From Pseudomonadota bacterium (GTDB lineage: Bacteria > Pseudomonadota > Gammaproteobacteria > Steroidobacterales > Steroidobacteraceae): DNA of 47,275 nucleotides. Made by a program: the position numbers and the translations under genes. Below the pieces are notes generated by a model. The model was not told where the DNA came from. It made no database searches and saw only the letters and a list, made by a program, of their open reading frames with translations. Below, piece by piece: positions 16,654 through 25,113 of the stretch. Each line of letters starts with the position of its first letter. Positions within the stretch are counted from its first letter, which is position 1. The stretch lies in NCBI GenBank assembly GCA_021845825.1, contig JAJZVF010000002.1, positions 1 to 47,275 of the forward strand. Reading direction: 5' to 3'.

Positions 16654-17358
16654 TCAGTTTCGCATGGACAGCAGATCGGTGATCAGGTCGGCCATGCGCG
16701 CCAGGAACTCCGTGCTCATCCCGGGGTGGAAGCGGTCCCGGTCGGGGCTGCCGAGCGCGAGCAAGCCGACAGCCGCGCCCTTGTCGGCAAGCGGCACGAG
16801 CGCCACGGAGCCGATTTGGGCGGACTCGGGACCGAACAGCAGCTCACGCTGCGAGTCGCGCGCCTGGCCGCATCGCGGCCTGCCGCCGGCGAACAGCGAG
16901 TCGAAGGATTTCAGTCCCGGCTCCTCGCGCGCCAGCGTCCGTACGAACCGCTGCGGGCTCAGATCGGGGTGTTCACCGATCAACAGCAGCACACTGTGAA
17001 AGGCGTCGAAATCCTCCCGAAGACCGGCTTCGATCCGCGCCACGGCATCGCTACGGGAGGAGGCCTTGAGGAGCCGGCGGGTGAAGCGGTGCAGCTTCTC
17101 GGCGATCGCGTCATTGGCGCGGGCGACGCTCACCAGGTCCGCGAGCTTCGCTTCGAGCGCCGCATGCTTCTCGCGCATGACCTCGATCTGCCGCTCCACC
17201 AGCGAGATCGTCGAGCCGCCGCGCGCGTGCGGCAGGCGCAACTTGAGGAGCAACCCTTGGTGGCGCTCGAAGAAATCCGGATTGCGCTGCAGGTAGCCCA
17301 CGACGGATTGCTCGTCCATCTCGTTGGCCGCCACGCCGTGTGCTTCGCGTGTTGTCAT
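16654..17358 (-). CDS. DUF484 family protein (GAF-like)
   Basis: A 234-residue protein of the DUF484 family, which is nearly always found between dapF and xerC in gammaproteobacteria; its function is not established. The N-terminal part has the family hallmark VVGYLQRNPDFFERHQGLLLKLRLPHARGG. A coiled-coil segment follows (SLVERQIEVMREKHAALEAKLADLV), then a GAF-like domain ending LALGSPDRDRFHPGMSTEFLARMADL. The family is often described as cytosolic with a possible ligand-sensing GAF fold. It lies 12 bp after dapF and 6 bp before xerC, so cotranscription is very likely. Confidence 0.93.
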   Translation of the reverse strand: MTTREAHGVAANEMDEQSVVGYLQRNPDFFERHQGLLLKLRLPHARGGSTISLVERQIEVMREKHAALEAKLADLVSVARANDAIAEKLHRFTRRLLKASSRSDAVARIEAGLREDFDAFHSVLLLIGEHPDLSPQRFVRTLAREEPGLKSFDSLFAGGRPRCGQARDSQRELLFGPESAQIGSVALVPLADKGAAVGLLALGSPDRDRFHPGMSTEFLARMADLITDLLSMRN

Positions 17359-17370
17359 GGTGATCCCGAT

Positions 17371-18204
17371 CTAGGAGATTTCAATTTCGCCCTCGAAGAC
17401 GATCTGCGCGGGGCCTGTCAACCAGATGGACTCGCGCGGCCCCGTCCAGCTCACCCGCAGCTCGCCGCCGCGCGTGCTCACGGTCACCATCGGCTCGAGC
17501 AGCCCCCAGCGCCGTCCCACCGCGACCGCGGCACAAGCGCCGGTGCCGCAAGCGAGCGTCTCGCCCACGCCGCGCTCATGCACGCGCAGCCGGATGTGCG
17601 AACGATCCACAATCTGCATGAAGCCGGCGTTCACCCGCCTCGGAAAGCGCACATGTCCTTCGATCGCCGGCCCCAGCCGAGCCACCGGCGCCGCGTCGAT
17701 CGAGTGCACCGCAAGCACGGCGTGGGGATTGCCGATCGAGACCGCGCCGATCTCGAGCGTCTCGGTCCCGACGTCCAGCCGGTACTGATCGGCTTCCGCA
17801 GCCGCCTCGAAGGGCAGCGCCGCCGGAGCGAAGCACACCGGCCCCATCTCCACCGAAACGCACCCGCCGGTGTCGGTGCGCGCCCGGACCAGGCCCGCCG
17901 GGCTGTCCATCGTGAGGCCCCCCTCGCGCGCCAGTCCCCGCAAGGCGAGCAGCGCCGCGATGCACCTTGCGCCGTTGCCGCACTGCTCGACCTCCATGCC
18001 GTCGGCATTGAAAATACGATAGAAAACCGCGGTCTCGGGTTGCCTGGGCGGCTCTAGAATGAGCGCCTGATCGAAGCCGATGCCCGTGTGGCGGTCCGCG
18101 AGGCGGCGCAACTGCGCGCCGGAGAGGGGCGCGCCGCCGGCCGCAGTCTCGAACAGCGCGAAATCATTGCCCAGGCCGTGCATCTTGGTGAACGCGATGC
18201 GCAT
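17371..18204 (-). CDS. dapF: Diaminopimelate epimerase
   Basis: DapF converts LL- to meso-diaminopimelate for lysine and peptidoglycan synthesis, using two cysteines and no cofactor. Both are present: the first in VEQCGNGARCIAAL and the second in ETLACGTGACAAV. The N terminus MRIAFTKMHGLGNDFALFE and the half-repeat GLTMDSPAGLVRA fit the two-domain DapF fold. Length (277 aa) is typical. It sits 23 bp after the response-regulator gene and leads into DUF484 and xerC. The usual neighbour lptM is elsewhere, at 7.75 kb. Confidence 0.98.
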   Translation of the reverse strand: MRIAFTKMHGLGNDFALFETAAGGAPLSGAQLRRLADRHTGIGFDQALILEPPRQPETAVFYRIFNADGMEVEQCGNGARCIAALLALRGLAREGGLTMDSPAGLVRARTDTGGCVSVEMGPVCFAPAALPFEAAAEADQYRLDVGTETLEIGAVSIGNPHAVLAVHSIDAAPVARLGPAIEGHVRFPRRVNAGFMQIVDRSHIRLRVHERGVGETLACGTGACAAVAVGRRWGLLEPMVTVSTRGGELRVSWTGPRESIWLTGPAQIVFEGEIEIS

Positions 18205-18227
18205 GAGCGCGAGGATACCCCAATACC

Positions 18228-18959
18228 CTAAATCTTGAAGCGCTCGAGCAGCTCGCCGGCCAGACGCCGACTGACCGGCAGCGCCGCGGCGCTGCCGCGC
18301 AGTCTCACCGAATAGCGTCCGTCGGGAGCGCGCTCGATGCGCTCCAGATGCCGCACATTGACCAAGGCGTTGCGATGGATGCGCACGAAGCCGTTGCCGA
18401 GATCCTCTGCCAGCGTACGCAGCGACTCCTCGATCAGGTCCTCACCCTGCAAGTGCCGCACGGTGGTGTATTTCTGCTCGGCCTGGAAATAGAGGATCTC
18501 AGCGGTGGGAATGAGGCGAACCTCCTCGCGGCGACGGGCGGCGATATGGGTGCGGCGCGGCTCACCGGCCGCCGCGGCAAGGTACTGCAGCTGTGGCCGC
18601 GTCAGTCGGTTCGCCTGGGCGAGGGCCGCGGCGAGCTTGTCCTTGTGCACCGGTTTCAGCAGGTAGCCCACGGCGCGGGTCTCGAACGCATTGACGGCAT
18701 ACTGGTCGAAGGCGGTGGTAAAGATCACCGCGGGCGGCTCTTGGAGAACACTCAGGTGGCGCGCGGTCTCGATGCCGTCCATACCGGGCATTCGGACATC
18801 GAGCAATACCACATCCGGCGAGCACCGCGCGGCGAGCTCCAGTGCCTCCCGGCCGGTGGCGGCTTCGCCGGCGACCCCGACGCAGCCGATCTCGGCAAGC
18901 AGGCGCCGCAAGCGCTCGCGCGCCGGAAGCTCGTCATCGGCGATGAGGACCGTGAGCAT
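18228..18959 (-). CDS. algR: LytTR-family response regulator (AlgR-like)
   Basis: A two-component regulator of 243 residues. The receiver domain begins MLTVLIADDELPARERLRRLL, with the phosphorylated Asp in VVLLDVRMPGMDG, the switch Thr in FTTAFDQYAV and Lys in YLLKPVHKDK. After a linker the LytTR DNA-binding domain (about 140-243) contains ILYFQAEQKYTTV and GNGFVRIHRNALVNVRHLERIE. The arrangement and its pairing with a LytS-type kinase match AlgZ/AlgR of Pseudomonas, which controls alginate, type IV pili and virulence. Targets here cannot be inferred. I used the Met that begins the receiver strand, not the upstream Met of the track. The kinase gene lies 19 bp upstream. Confidence 0.9.
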   Translation of the reverse strand: MLTVLIADDELPARERLRRLLAEIGCVGVAGEAATGREALELAARCSPDVVLLDVRMPGMDGIETARHLSVLQEPPAVIFTTAFDQYAVNAFETRAVGYLLKPVHKDKLAAALAQANRLTRPQLQYLAAAAGEPRRTHIAARRREEVRLIPTAEILYFQAEQKYTTVRHLQGEDLIEESLRTLAEDLGNGFVRIHRNALVNVRHLERIERAPDGRYSVRLRGSAAALPVSRRLAGELLERFKI

Positions 18960-18978
18960 GCTACCCCCTCCGGACGCG

Positions 18979-20160
18979 CTATTGTTCCGGCGAACCGGGC
19001 GCCGCATGCGCGGGCCGGGTGCCACCGGCCGGCGGTGCGCTCGCAATGTAGGGAAATCTCAGAGTCACGATGTACTCCTCGTCGAAGCGGCCGGCCTTCA
19101 CCAGCGCGCGCGCGCCATAAAGGAGCGCCAGGCGCTCGCGGATGTTGGCAAGCGCCACGCGGTTGCCCTCGCGCTCGGCCTGCCGCTCGCCGAGCGGATT
19201 GCGCACCACCAAGGAGATCAACTGCGCGGTGCGCTCACCCGTGACGGTGACCGTCCCGCCTTGCGGCCGCGGCTCGATGCCATGATAGATCGCATTCTCC
19301 AGCAGCGGCTGCAGCATCAGGCCCGGTACGCGCGCATCCGGCGGCAGGCCCCGCACATCCCAATGCACTCGCAGCCGCTCGCCGAGGCGCAACTGCTCGA
19401 CGCGCTGGTAAGTGCGGGCGATCGACAGCTCCTCGGCGAGCGTGATCGTCTGGTGCCGGTCGCTCAAGGACGCGCGGAACAGATCCGCCAGATCCTGCAC
19501 CGCCTGCTCCGCCAGGGCCGGGTCCGAGCGGGTGAGCGAGGCGATGGTGTTCATGCTGTTGAACAGGAAATGCGGGCGAATGCGCGCCTGCAGCGCATGC
19601 ACTCGGGCGGCGGCGCGCATCTCGATGTTGCGCCGCCACTGATATGTGACATAGAAGTAGCGCAGCGCCACCGCGCTGATGACGAAGCCTATGACCGTGT
19701 TGCGCGCCACGAAGGGCCAGAGCTGGCGCGGGAAATACGCACCGGTCCCGGCACTCGCCACCAATCGGCTGTGCCCGAGCAGAGACACGCACGCGGAAAT
19801 CGCCGCGACCACGAGCGTCAACAGTGCGAGCGCCGCCACCGAGCCGGGACCCACCCCGAGCCTGGCCAGCCGGGGACGCAGCCAGCACAGCAGCGCCGCG
19901 CTCACCAGGCCGACCCACAGCAGGAACAGCGCGGCGCGCGCGAGCTCCCCCCAGAAGCCCACCGCGGCGCTTTGCCGGGCGATCGACAGCACGATGGCGG
20001 TGAGCTCCGCGATCAGCACGATGGCGAAGGCGGCGCGCGAGTCGCAGAAGTCGGGCAGGTAGAACGAAGCGGCGTCGCCGCGGAAAGTGCCGCCTGCAGT
20101 GGCCACTGGTTTTTTCGGCTGATCGCTCAGGACGAATCGCTTATGGGCCCGCGCGGGCAT
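18979..20160 (-). CDS. algZ: LytS-type sensor histidine kinase (AlgZ/FimS-like)
   Basis: The membrane sensor partner of the response regulator that follows. After about 45 residues come four or so membrane helices (about 45-180, including IVLIAELTAIVLSIA and VAALALLTLVVAAISACVSLL). The His_kinase domain then carries the phosphoacceptor in RIRPHFLFNSMNTIASL. The C-terminal ATPase domain has PLLENAIYHGIEPRPQGG, followed by a degenerate G box (VALANIRERLALLYG). This layout of an unusual HPxF-type histidine and a LytTR partner defines the AlgZ/AlgR type. It opens the seven-gene run through hslU, although internal promoters are likely. Confidence 0.9.
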   Translation of the reverse strand: MPARAHKRFVLSDQPKKPVATAGGTFRGDAASFYLPDFCDSRAAFAIVLIAELTAIVLSIARQSAAVGFWGELARAALFLLWVGLVSAALLCWLRPRLARLGVGPGSVAALALLTLVVAAISACVSLLGHSRLVASAGTGAYFPRQLWPFVARNTVIGFVISAVALRYFYVTYQWRRNIEMRAAARVHALQARIRPHFLFNSMNTIASLTRSDPALAEQAVQDLADLFRASLSDRHQTITLAEELSIARTYQRVEQLRLGERLRVHWDVRGLPPDARVPGLMLQPLLENAIYHGIEPRPQGGTVTVTGERTAQLISLVVRNPLGERQAEREGNRVALANIRERLALLYGARALVKAGRFDEEYIVTLRFPYIASAPPAGGTRPAHAAPGSPEQ

Positions 20161-20355
20161 GAGCCCGTCGATGAGATCACGGCCGGGAACGCGCCCGCGA
20201 GCGGACTTTCCCGGGACGCCGCCGGTACACCCCCGTGGGCTCGCGAGCCGGCTCCCGCCGCGAAGCGCCCGGGAACTTGAGTGCTTCGGCCGTGTTCGTA
20301 TTGTATGGGCTATGGGCCGGCCGGGCCATCGGCCGGGTTCGCGAACTCGATCACA

Positions 20356-21888
20356 CTACTTGGCGACCGGCATATGGAAGTCCGCGCCGCTCAAGCCTCG
20401 CGGCCAGCGCTGCATGACGGATTTCTGCCGGGTGTAGAACCGCACCCCTTCCTCCCCATAGGCGTGCATGCCGCCAAACAGGCTGCTCTTCCAGCCGCCG
20501 AAACCGTGCCAGGCCATGGGGACCGGGATAGGCACGTTGATGCCCACCATCCCGACCTCGATGCGCCGCGCAAACTCGCGCGCCGCGCCGCCGTCCCGGG
20601 TGTAGCAGGCCACACCGTTCGCGAACGGATGCCCGTTCACCAGTGCGATGGCCTGCTCGAGATCGGCCGCCCGCACGCAGCACAGCACCGGGCCGAAGAT
20701 CTCCTCCTTGTAGAGGGTCATGTCCGGGCGGACCTCATCGAACAGCGTGCCGCCGAGAAAGAACCCGCCTTCGTGGCCCGCTACCTTCAGGCCCCGGCCG
20801 TCCACCACCAGCTTTGCGCCCTCGCGCACGCCCGTGTCGATGTAGTGGCGGATCCGCTCCAGCGCCGTCCGCGTGACCACGGGTCCCATCTCCACCCCGG
20901 GCTGCATGCCATCGCCGATCTTGAGCGCCCGCGTACGCTCGGCAAGCTTCCCGACGAGGTGATCCGCCGTTTCACCCACCAGCACCGCCACACTGATGGC
21001 CATGCACCGCTCGCCGGCCGACCCGTACGCGGCGCCGATCAACCCATCGACGGCCTGGCCGACGTCCGCGTCGGGCATGACCACCAGATGGTTCTTCGCT
21101 CCGCCGAGGGCCTGCACGCGTTTGCCGAACTCGGCGCCCCTCTGGTAGAGATGCCGCGCAATAGGCGTGGAGCCGACGAAACTGACCGCCTTGACGTCGG
21201 GGTGGGCAAGCAGGGACTCCACCGCCTCCTTGTCGCCTTGCACGACGTTGAACACGCCGTCCGGCAGGCCGGCTCGCTGCAGCAGGTCCGCCATCAAAAG
21301 CGACGCCGACGGATCGCGCTCGCTGGGTTTGAGCACGAAGGTATTGCCCGCGGCGATAGCCAGCGGAAACATCCAACAAGGCACCATGCAAGGGAAGTTG
21401 AACGGCGTGATGCCGGCGACGACGCCGAGCGGCTGGCGCATGGTCCAATTGTCGATGCCGGTCGAAACCTGCTCGGTGAAATCCCCCTTGAGGAGCTGTG
21501 GGATGCCGCAGGCGAACTCCACGACCTCTATGGCGCGCATGACCTCGCCCTGCGCATCGGAGAGCACCTTGCCGTGCTCCTCGGTGATCAGCTTCGCAAG
21601 GTCGTCCCGATGCTCGTTGAGCAGGGCAAGAAAGCGGTTCAACACCCGGGCGCGCCGGATGGGCGGAGTGTCGGCCCAAGCGGGCGAGGCCGCAGCCGCC
21701 GCGCCCACGGCCCGGCTCACGACCGCGGCATCGGCCATGCAGACGCGGCGCACGACCCGCCCGGTAGCGGGGTTGAAGACATCCTGCAAGCGGCCGGCGC
21801 CGGCGGCGATGCGGCCGCCGATCCAGTGCCCGATGTCCCCGGCATGGGCACTGGGCGGGTCGGTATAGGTGTCTGCAACGGTGGCCAT
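20356..21888 (-). CDS. mmsA: CoA-acylating methylmalonate-semialdehyde dehydrogenase
   Basis: MmsA oxidises methylmalonate semialdehyde to propionyl-CoA (or malonate semialdehyde to acetyl-CoA) with NAD and CoA, at the end of valine, thymine or inositol breakdown. The aldehyde dehydrogenase fold is clear: [38 protein letters not shown] and [14 protein letters not shown]. The catalytic cysteine motif [11 protein letters not shown] is the MMSDH-specific form. About 510 residues from the ATG at 21888; the longer track version starts at TTG. A LysR-type regulator is divergent 113 bp away and probably controls it. No other valine-catabolism genes adjoin it. Confidence 0.93.
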   Translation of the reverse strand: MATVADTYTDPPSAHAGDIGHWIGGRIAAGAGRLQDVFNPATGRVVRRVCMADAAVVSRAVGAAAAASPAWADTPPIRRARVLNRFLALLNEHRDDLAKLITEEHGKVLSDAQGEVMRAIEVVEFACGIPQLLKGDFTEQVSTGIDNWTMRQPLGVVAGITPFNFPCMVPCWMFPLAIAAGNTFVLKPSERDPSASLLMADLLQRAGLPDGVFNVVQGDKEAVESLLAHPDVKAVSFVGSTPIARHLYQRGAEFGKRVQALGGAKNHLVVMPDADVGQAVDGLIGAAYGSAGERCMAISVAVLVGETADHLVGKLAERTRALKIGDGMQPGVEMGPVVTRTALERIRHYIDTGVREGAKLVVDGRGLKVAGHEGGFFLGGTLFDEVRPDMTLYKEEIFGPVLCCVRAADLEQAIALVNGHPFANGVACYTRDGGAAREFARRIEVGMVGINVPIPVPMAWHGFGGWKSSLFGGMHAYGEEGVRFYTRQKSVMQRWPRGLSGADFHMPVAK

Positions 21889-21971
21889 GGGATCGTCCGC
21901 AGGCAAAACGGAATGGGCATGAGTGTAGGCCCTGCCGGCAGAATTGAGAATCCGCCCATGTCGACTACACT

Positions 21972-21987
21972 GTTCAGATAATTGAAC
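21972..21987. promoter_or_regulatory. Inverted repeat, probable LysR operator
   Basis: GTTCA-GATAAT-TGAAC is a perfect dyad with an AT-rich centre in the mmsA-LysR divergent region. It ends 14 bp before the LysR ATG and overlaps the region next to its ribosome site (GGAG). This fits autorepression and control of the divergent mmsA. Confidence 0.5.
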
Positions 21988-22001
21988 GAAGGAGAATAGT
22001 C

Positions 22002-22973
22002 ATGGGCGCACCGGAAATCGCCGCCATACTGCCTGATCTGTACATGCTGACGGTGATCGCCGAGACGCGCAGCCTCACCCAGGCGGCGCGGCGGCTCGGC
22101 GTGGCCAAGTCCTCGGTCAGCATGCGCCTGAAGGACCTGGAGCGGGCACTGGGCGTGCCGCTCGTGCGCCGCACGACGCGCTCAATCACACTGACCGCGG
22201 CCGGGCAGCAGTTGGTGAGCGAGACGCGCGGCTCGCTCATGCACATCGAGCAGGGAGTAACCGGCGTGCAGGACCTCGCCGGCGCGCCGCGCGGACTGGT
22301 ACGGGTGAGTGCGCCGGTGGCGCTGGGGCGGCAGCACATCGCGCCCGCCATCCCCGCGCTGCTCAAGCGCCACCCCGACATTCGCCTCGAGCTCGAGCTG
22401 AGCGATCGGTTCGTCAACCTCGTGCAGGAGGGCTTCGATCTCGCCATCCGTCACGCCAGCCGCGTGCCGGAATCGCACATTGCCACGCCATTGTGCGAGT
22501 CGCGTTCCGTGCTGCTGGCGAGCCCGGAGTACCTCGCGCGACGTGGCTCGCCCGAGCACCCGGCGCAGCTGGCGCACCACGACTGCCTGCTCTACCTGCG
22601 GGACGGCGCGCCCGTCTGGTCGTTCGAGCGTACCGCGAGCCGCAGGCGCCTGGAGCGTGTGAGCGTGCCGGTGCGCGGACCTCTCAAGGCGAACAACAGC
22701 GAGGTGCTGCTCGAGGCCGTTTCGGGCGGCCTCGGCATCGGCCTGGTGCCGGACTTTACCGCCTGGAGCCGTGCAGCCTCGCAAGGTCCGGTGCAGGTGT
22801 TGGCGGCATGGAAGCCGGTGGGCTTCTTCGGCGAGCGGCTGCAGGCCATCCGGCCCTGGGCCCCCCGCACTCCGCGCGCCGTTCAGTGCGTGATCGATCA
22901 CTTGCGCGAAGTACTGCAGGGAGGATTCAATCGGTCAACGCTTGCTTCGCGAGAGACCGTTTGTCGAGCGTAG
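22002..22973 (+). CDS. LysR-family transcriptional regulator
   Basis: A typical 323-residue LysR regulator. The winged helix-turn-helix is at about 12-70 (AETRSLTQAARRLGVAKSSVSMRLKDLERALGVPLVRRTTRSITLT). The effector domain follows (GLVRVSAPVALGRQHIAPAIPALLKRHPDIRLEL). It belongs to the CrgA/DmlR-like branch with the motif GFDLAIRHASRVPESHIA. Divergent orientation from mmsA and the palindrome between them suggest it regulates mmsA and itself. The effector is unknown; a branched-chain catabolite would be a reasonable guess. The start has a GGAG site 8 bases upstream. The C-terminal 20 residues look non-conserved. Confidence 0.92.
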   Translation: MGAPEIAAILPDLYMLTVIAETRSLTQAARRLGVAKSSVSMRLKDLERALGVPLVRRTTRSITLTAAGQQLVSETRGSLMHIEQGVTGVQDLAGAPRGLVRVSAPVALGRQHIAPAIPALLKRHPDIRLELELSDRFVNLVQEGFDLAIRHASRVPESHIATPLCESRSVLLASPEYLARRGSPEHPAQLAHHDCLLYLRDGAPVWSFERTASRRRLERVSVPVRGPLKANNSEVLLEAVSGGLGIGLVPDFTAWSRAASQGPVQVLAAWKPVGFFGERLQAIRPWAPRTPRAVQCVIDHLREVLQGGFNRSTLASRETVCRA

Positions 22974-22990
22974 CGGCAAACCGAGATCCC

Positions 22991-23182
22991 TCAAAGCAGC
23001 ATTTTCTCACCGACGACGAATGACACCCGCTCCGGCCAGATCGGGCACAAAGCCTCGACAACGGCCATGAGATCATCCAGGGCGCGGATCGGATCGTCCA
23101 CCGGAACCGCAGGCATCTGCATTCCGCCGTCTGCGGCCAGCGGCGGGTCTTTCCGGTCATTTGATTGCCTGAAGAAGGTCAT
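22991..23182 (-). CDS. Small protein downstream of the nucleotidyltransferase
   Basis: About 63 residues starting in the 3' end of the nucleotidyltransferase gene (26-bp overlap). The first half is polar (FRQSNDRKDPP). The second half, with DDPIRALDDLMAVVEALCPIWPERV, looks like a genuine conserved helix. The competing frame (ATG at 23160) gives an arginine-rich product without protein character. I do not recognise a named family. Its overlap and shared strand suggest a partner of the nucleotidyltransferase, perhaps an antitoxin or accessory factor, but that is inference. Confidence 0.5.
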   Translation of the reverse strand: MTFFRQSNDRKDPPLAADGGMQMPAVPVDDPIRALDDLMAVVEALCPIWPERVSFVVGEKMLL

Positions 23183-23693
23183 CGAGAAGCGGCTCACGGT
23201 CGAAGAGGCGAAAATACTCGCGCACCTCCCCCATGTCCAGCCGGTCCCGGTTGGCTCTCAATAGCGCCCGGATATCTTCGAGATCCTGAGTCCGGCGCGG
23301 ATCGTTTGCCAGTCCCTGCAGCTTGAAGCCGATCAGCCCTTCGGTGCTGATCACGCGCAGGTCACCCAGCGATGTTGCCAATGCCCTCGCCCCTGCCAGT
23401 AGTCGCTTCGCGATCGGGCGATGGGCGTACAGAAGGTCCACGCGCTCGTCGTTACGCAGATAATTTGCCGCATCCTCGCTGCGATGCAGGCAGCGATAAC
23501 CGAGCCTCGTAAGCTCCGCGTCGATCGAGTCGGCTTGCTCCAGCTCCACCAGCAGGTCGACATCCTGAGTCGCACGGATCACGTTGTGCGATGCGAGCGC
23601 AAGACCACCTATCAGCGCGAATCGGGCGTCAATGCTCCCCAGAGCCGCGGTGACTTCATTGATCTGTCTGCCCAGACGGGATACTGCAGCCAT
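23157..23693 (-). CDS. AbiEii-like nucleotidyltransferase
   Basis: A minimal nucleotidyltransferase-fold protein of about 178 residues. The signature is ALIGGLALASHNVIRATQDVDLLVE, with the GG turn and the paired aspartates (DVD) that bind metal and NTP. A third possible acidic residue lies in RVDLLYAHRP. The end (ISTEGLIGFKLQGLANDPRRTQDLEDIRALL) is typical of AbiEii/DUF6036-type proteins that often act as the toxin half of toxin-antitoxin or abortive-infection pairs. No AbiEi-type antitoxin precedes it; instead a 63-residue ORF overlaps its end. I prefer the ATG at 23693 over that at 23723, though neither has a clear ribosome site. The module sits alone between a LysR gene and the arginine operon. 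Confidence 0.8.
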   Translation of the reverse strand: MAAVSRLGRQINEVTAALGSIDARFALIGGLALASHNVIRATQDVDLLVELEQADSIDAELTRLGYRCLHRSEDAANYLRNDERVDLLYAHRPIAKRLLAGARALATSLGDLRVISTEGLIGFKLQGLANDPRRTQDLEDIRALLRANRDRLDMGEVREYFRLFDREPLLDDLLQAIK

Positions 23694-23822
23694 GATGTCA
23701 ATCGTGTGCCGGGAGCGGAGCATACTCGCCGTGGCCTTGCTTCGACAGCTCGAGCGGCATGTGACTGTCTCTCGAGCGGAAAGCCTTGCGTCAGGCGAAC
23801 GTCATCGGCCGGCACCTGACCT

Positions 23823-23883
23823 CCTGAAATTTACATCGGAATGCGCAAACACCGGGGATATTTTTCGGCAAGGTAATTTCAGG
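23823..23883. repeat. Separated inverted repeat after argH
   Basis: The 9-bp arms CCTGAAATT (23823-23831) and AATTTCAGG (23875-23883) flank 43 bases that include an AT-rich GGGATATTTTTCGG stretch. It lies just beyond the argH stop and could be part of a terminator or a boundary of the nucleotidyltransferase insertion. No long T run follows either arm. Confidence 0.3.
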
Positions 23884-23920
23884 GCGGGTCCAGAGCCTGC
23901 TGAAGCTCGACGGGACCCAG

Positions 23921-25111
23921 TCAACCGGACCCCTTCAGCCTCGCCGCCACACGCCGGTAGGCCTCGCGAAACGGAATGCCCTCGTCGACGACCAGGCGGT
24001 TGGCTTCCTCGGCGGCGTGGATGGCGGGATCGAGCTCGATCCGGTCCGGACGAAACTTCATGGCATCCAGGGCGGCAGGCAGGATCCCGAGCGTCTGCTG
24101 GGCGAGGTCGATGCTGCGGAATAGCGGGAATTTCAGCAGCTGCAGATCGCGCTGGTAGCCCGAGGGGAGCTTGGCGCAGATCGAGAGCGCCTCGGTCAGG
24201 CATGCTTGTGCCGTAGCGCTGCGGCCCCGGATCAGCTCGAAGACGTCCGGGTTGCGCTTCTGCGGCATGATCGAGGAGCCGGTTGTAAAAGCGTCCGGCA
24301 GCTCGAGAAAGCCGAACTCCCGGGTATAGAACAGCAGCACATCCGCAGCGAGGCGCCCGAGGTCCTGCATCAACAGGACGATTTGGAACAACACGTCCGC
24401 CTCCGCCTTGCCACGGGAGAGTTGCACGGCTGTTACCGGCGCGTGTACCGCCGCGAAACCGAGCTTGTGTCGGGTCGAATCCCGATCGATCGGCAAGCCC
24501 GGCGTGCCGTAGCCGGCCGCCGAGCCCAGCGGGCTGAGGCCCAGGCGGCGCTGAACCAGACGCAACCCTTCGGCATCGTCGCCGAGCTCGGCCGCGAAGC
24601 CGCCCGCCCACAGCGGCACCGAACTCGGCATGGCCTGCTGCATGTGGGTGTAACCCGGCAGAACCGTATCGCGCTCACGTCCGGCCAGCCGATCCAACGC
24701 CTCCGCCACGGCAAGCGCGCCTGTGATCAGCTCTGCGACGGCGTCCCGCAGATAAAGCCGCAGCGCCGTCAGCACCTGATCGTTCCGAGACCGTCCGAGG
24801 TGTACACGGCCGCCGGCCGGCCCGATCCGCTCGGTCAGGCGCCGCTCGAGAGCGGTCTGACCGTCCTCGTCCGCCAACTCTATCCGCCAGAGGCCGCGGG
24901 CATGCTCCTCGCCGAGAGCGGTCAGGCCGGTGCGGACCGCCTCGAGGTCCGCATCGGAGAGGAGCTTTTGATCACGCAGCATCTCGGCGTGCGCAATGGA
25001 TGCCCGTATGTCATACGGCACGAGGCGCTCGTCGAGGGGGAAGTCTTCGCCGGCAGTGTAGGTGAGCACCCGTTCATCCAGCGGCGCGCCCTTGTCCCAG
25101 AGACGAGTCAC
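23921..25111 (-). CDS. argH: Argininosuccinate lyase, short C terminus
   Basis: ArgH splits argininosuccinate to arginine and fumarate, the last arginine step. Conserved blocks are present: GGRVHLGRSRNDQVLTALRLYL, TVLPGYTHMQQAMPSS, LGSAAGYGTPGLPIDRD and the catalytic loop TTGSSIMPQKRNPDVFELIR. The protein is only about 396 residues and stops soon after GIPFREAYRRVAARL, where relatives continue for roughly 40-60 residues. After the TGA the frame reads on for 13 codons (LGPVELQQALDPP), so either the tail was lost or the stop is recent. The active site lies upstream and should be intact. The start is GTG 25111, 2 bp after the argB stop; a TTG at 25117 would overlap that stop instead. It is the last gene of the argR-argH operon. 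Confidence 0.9.
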   Translation of the reverse strand: MTRLWDKGAPLDERVLTYTAGEDFPLDERLVPYDIRASIAHAEMLRDQKLLSDADLEAVRTGLTALGEEHARGLWRIELADEDGQTALERRLTERIGPAGGRVHLGRSRNDQVLTALRLYLRDAVAELITGALAVAEALDRLAGRERDTVLPGYTHMQQAMPSSVPLWAGGFAAELGDDAEGLRLVQRRLGLSPLGSAAGYGTPGLPIDRDSTRHKLGFAAVHAPVTAVQLSRGKAEADVLFQIVLLMQDLGRLAADVLLFYTREFGFLELPDAFTTGSSIMPQKRNPDVFELIRGRSATAQACLTEALSICAKLPSGYQRDLQLLKFPLFRSIDLAQQTLGILPAALDAMKFRPDRIELDPAIHAAEEANRLVVDEGIPFREAYRRVAARLKGSG

Positions 25112-25113
25112 GA

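Noticed and set aside
16573-18057. 494-aa plus-strand ORF over xerC, DUF484 and dapF
   Set aside because: Crosses three real minus-strand genes, with no start signal or family features.
18691-20280. 529-aa plus-strand ORF antisense to the two-component genes
   Set aside because: GC-driven shadow of algZ/algR; composition is Arg/His/Gln-rich without domain features.
20281-21981. 566-aa plus-strand ORF antisense to mmsA
   Set aside because: Shadow of the dehydrogenase, which has the catalytic GERCMAIS motif on the other strand.
22927-23160. 77-aa ORF starting with ATGA at the nucleotidyltransferase stop
   Set aside because: Attractive ATGA overlap, but the product is Arg/Ser/Cys-rich; the other frame (22991-23182) has the more protein-like sequence.
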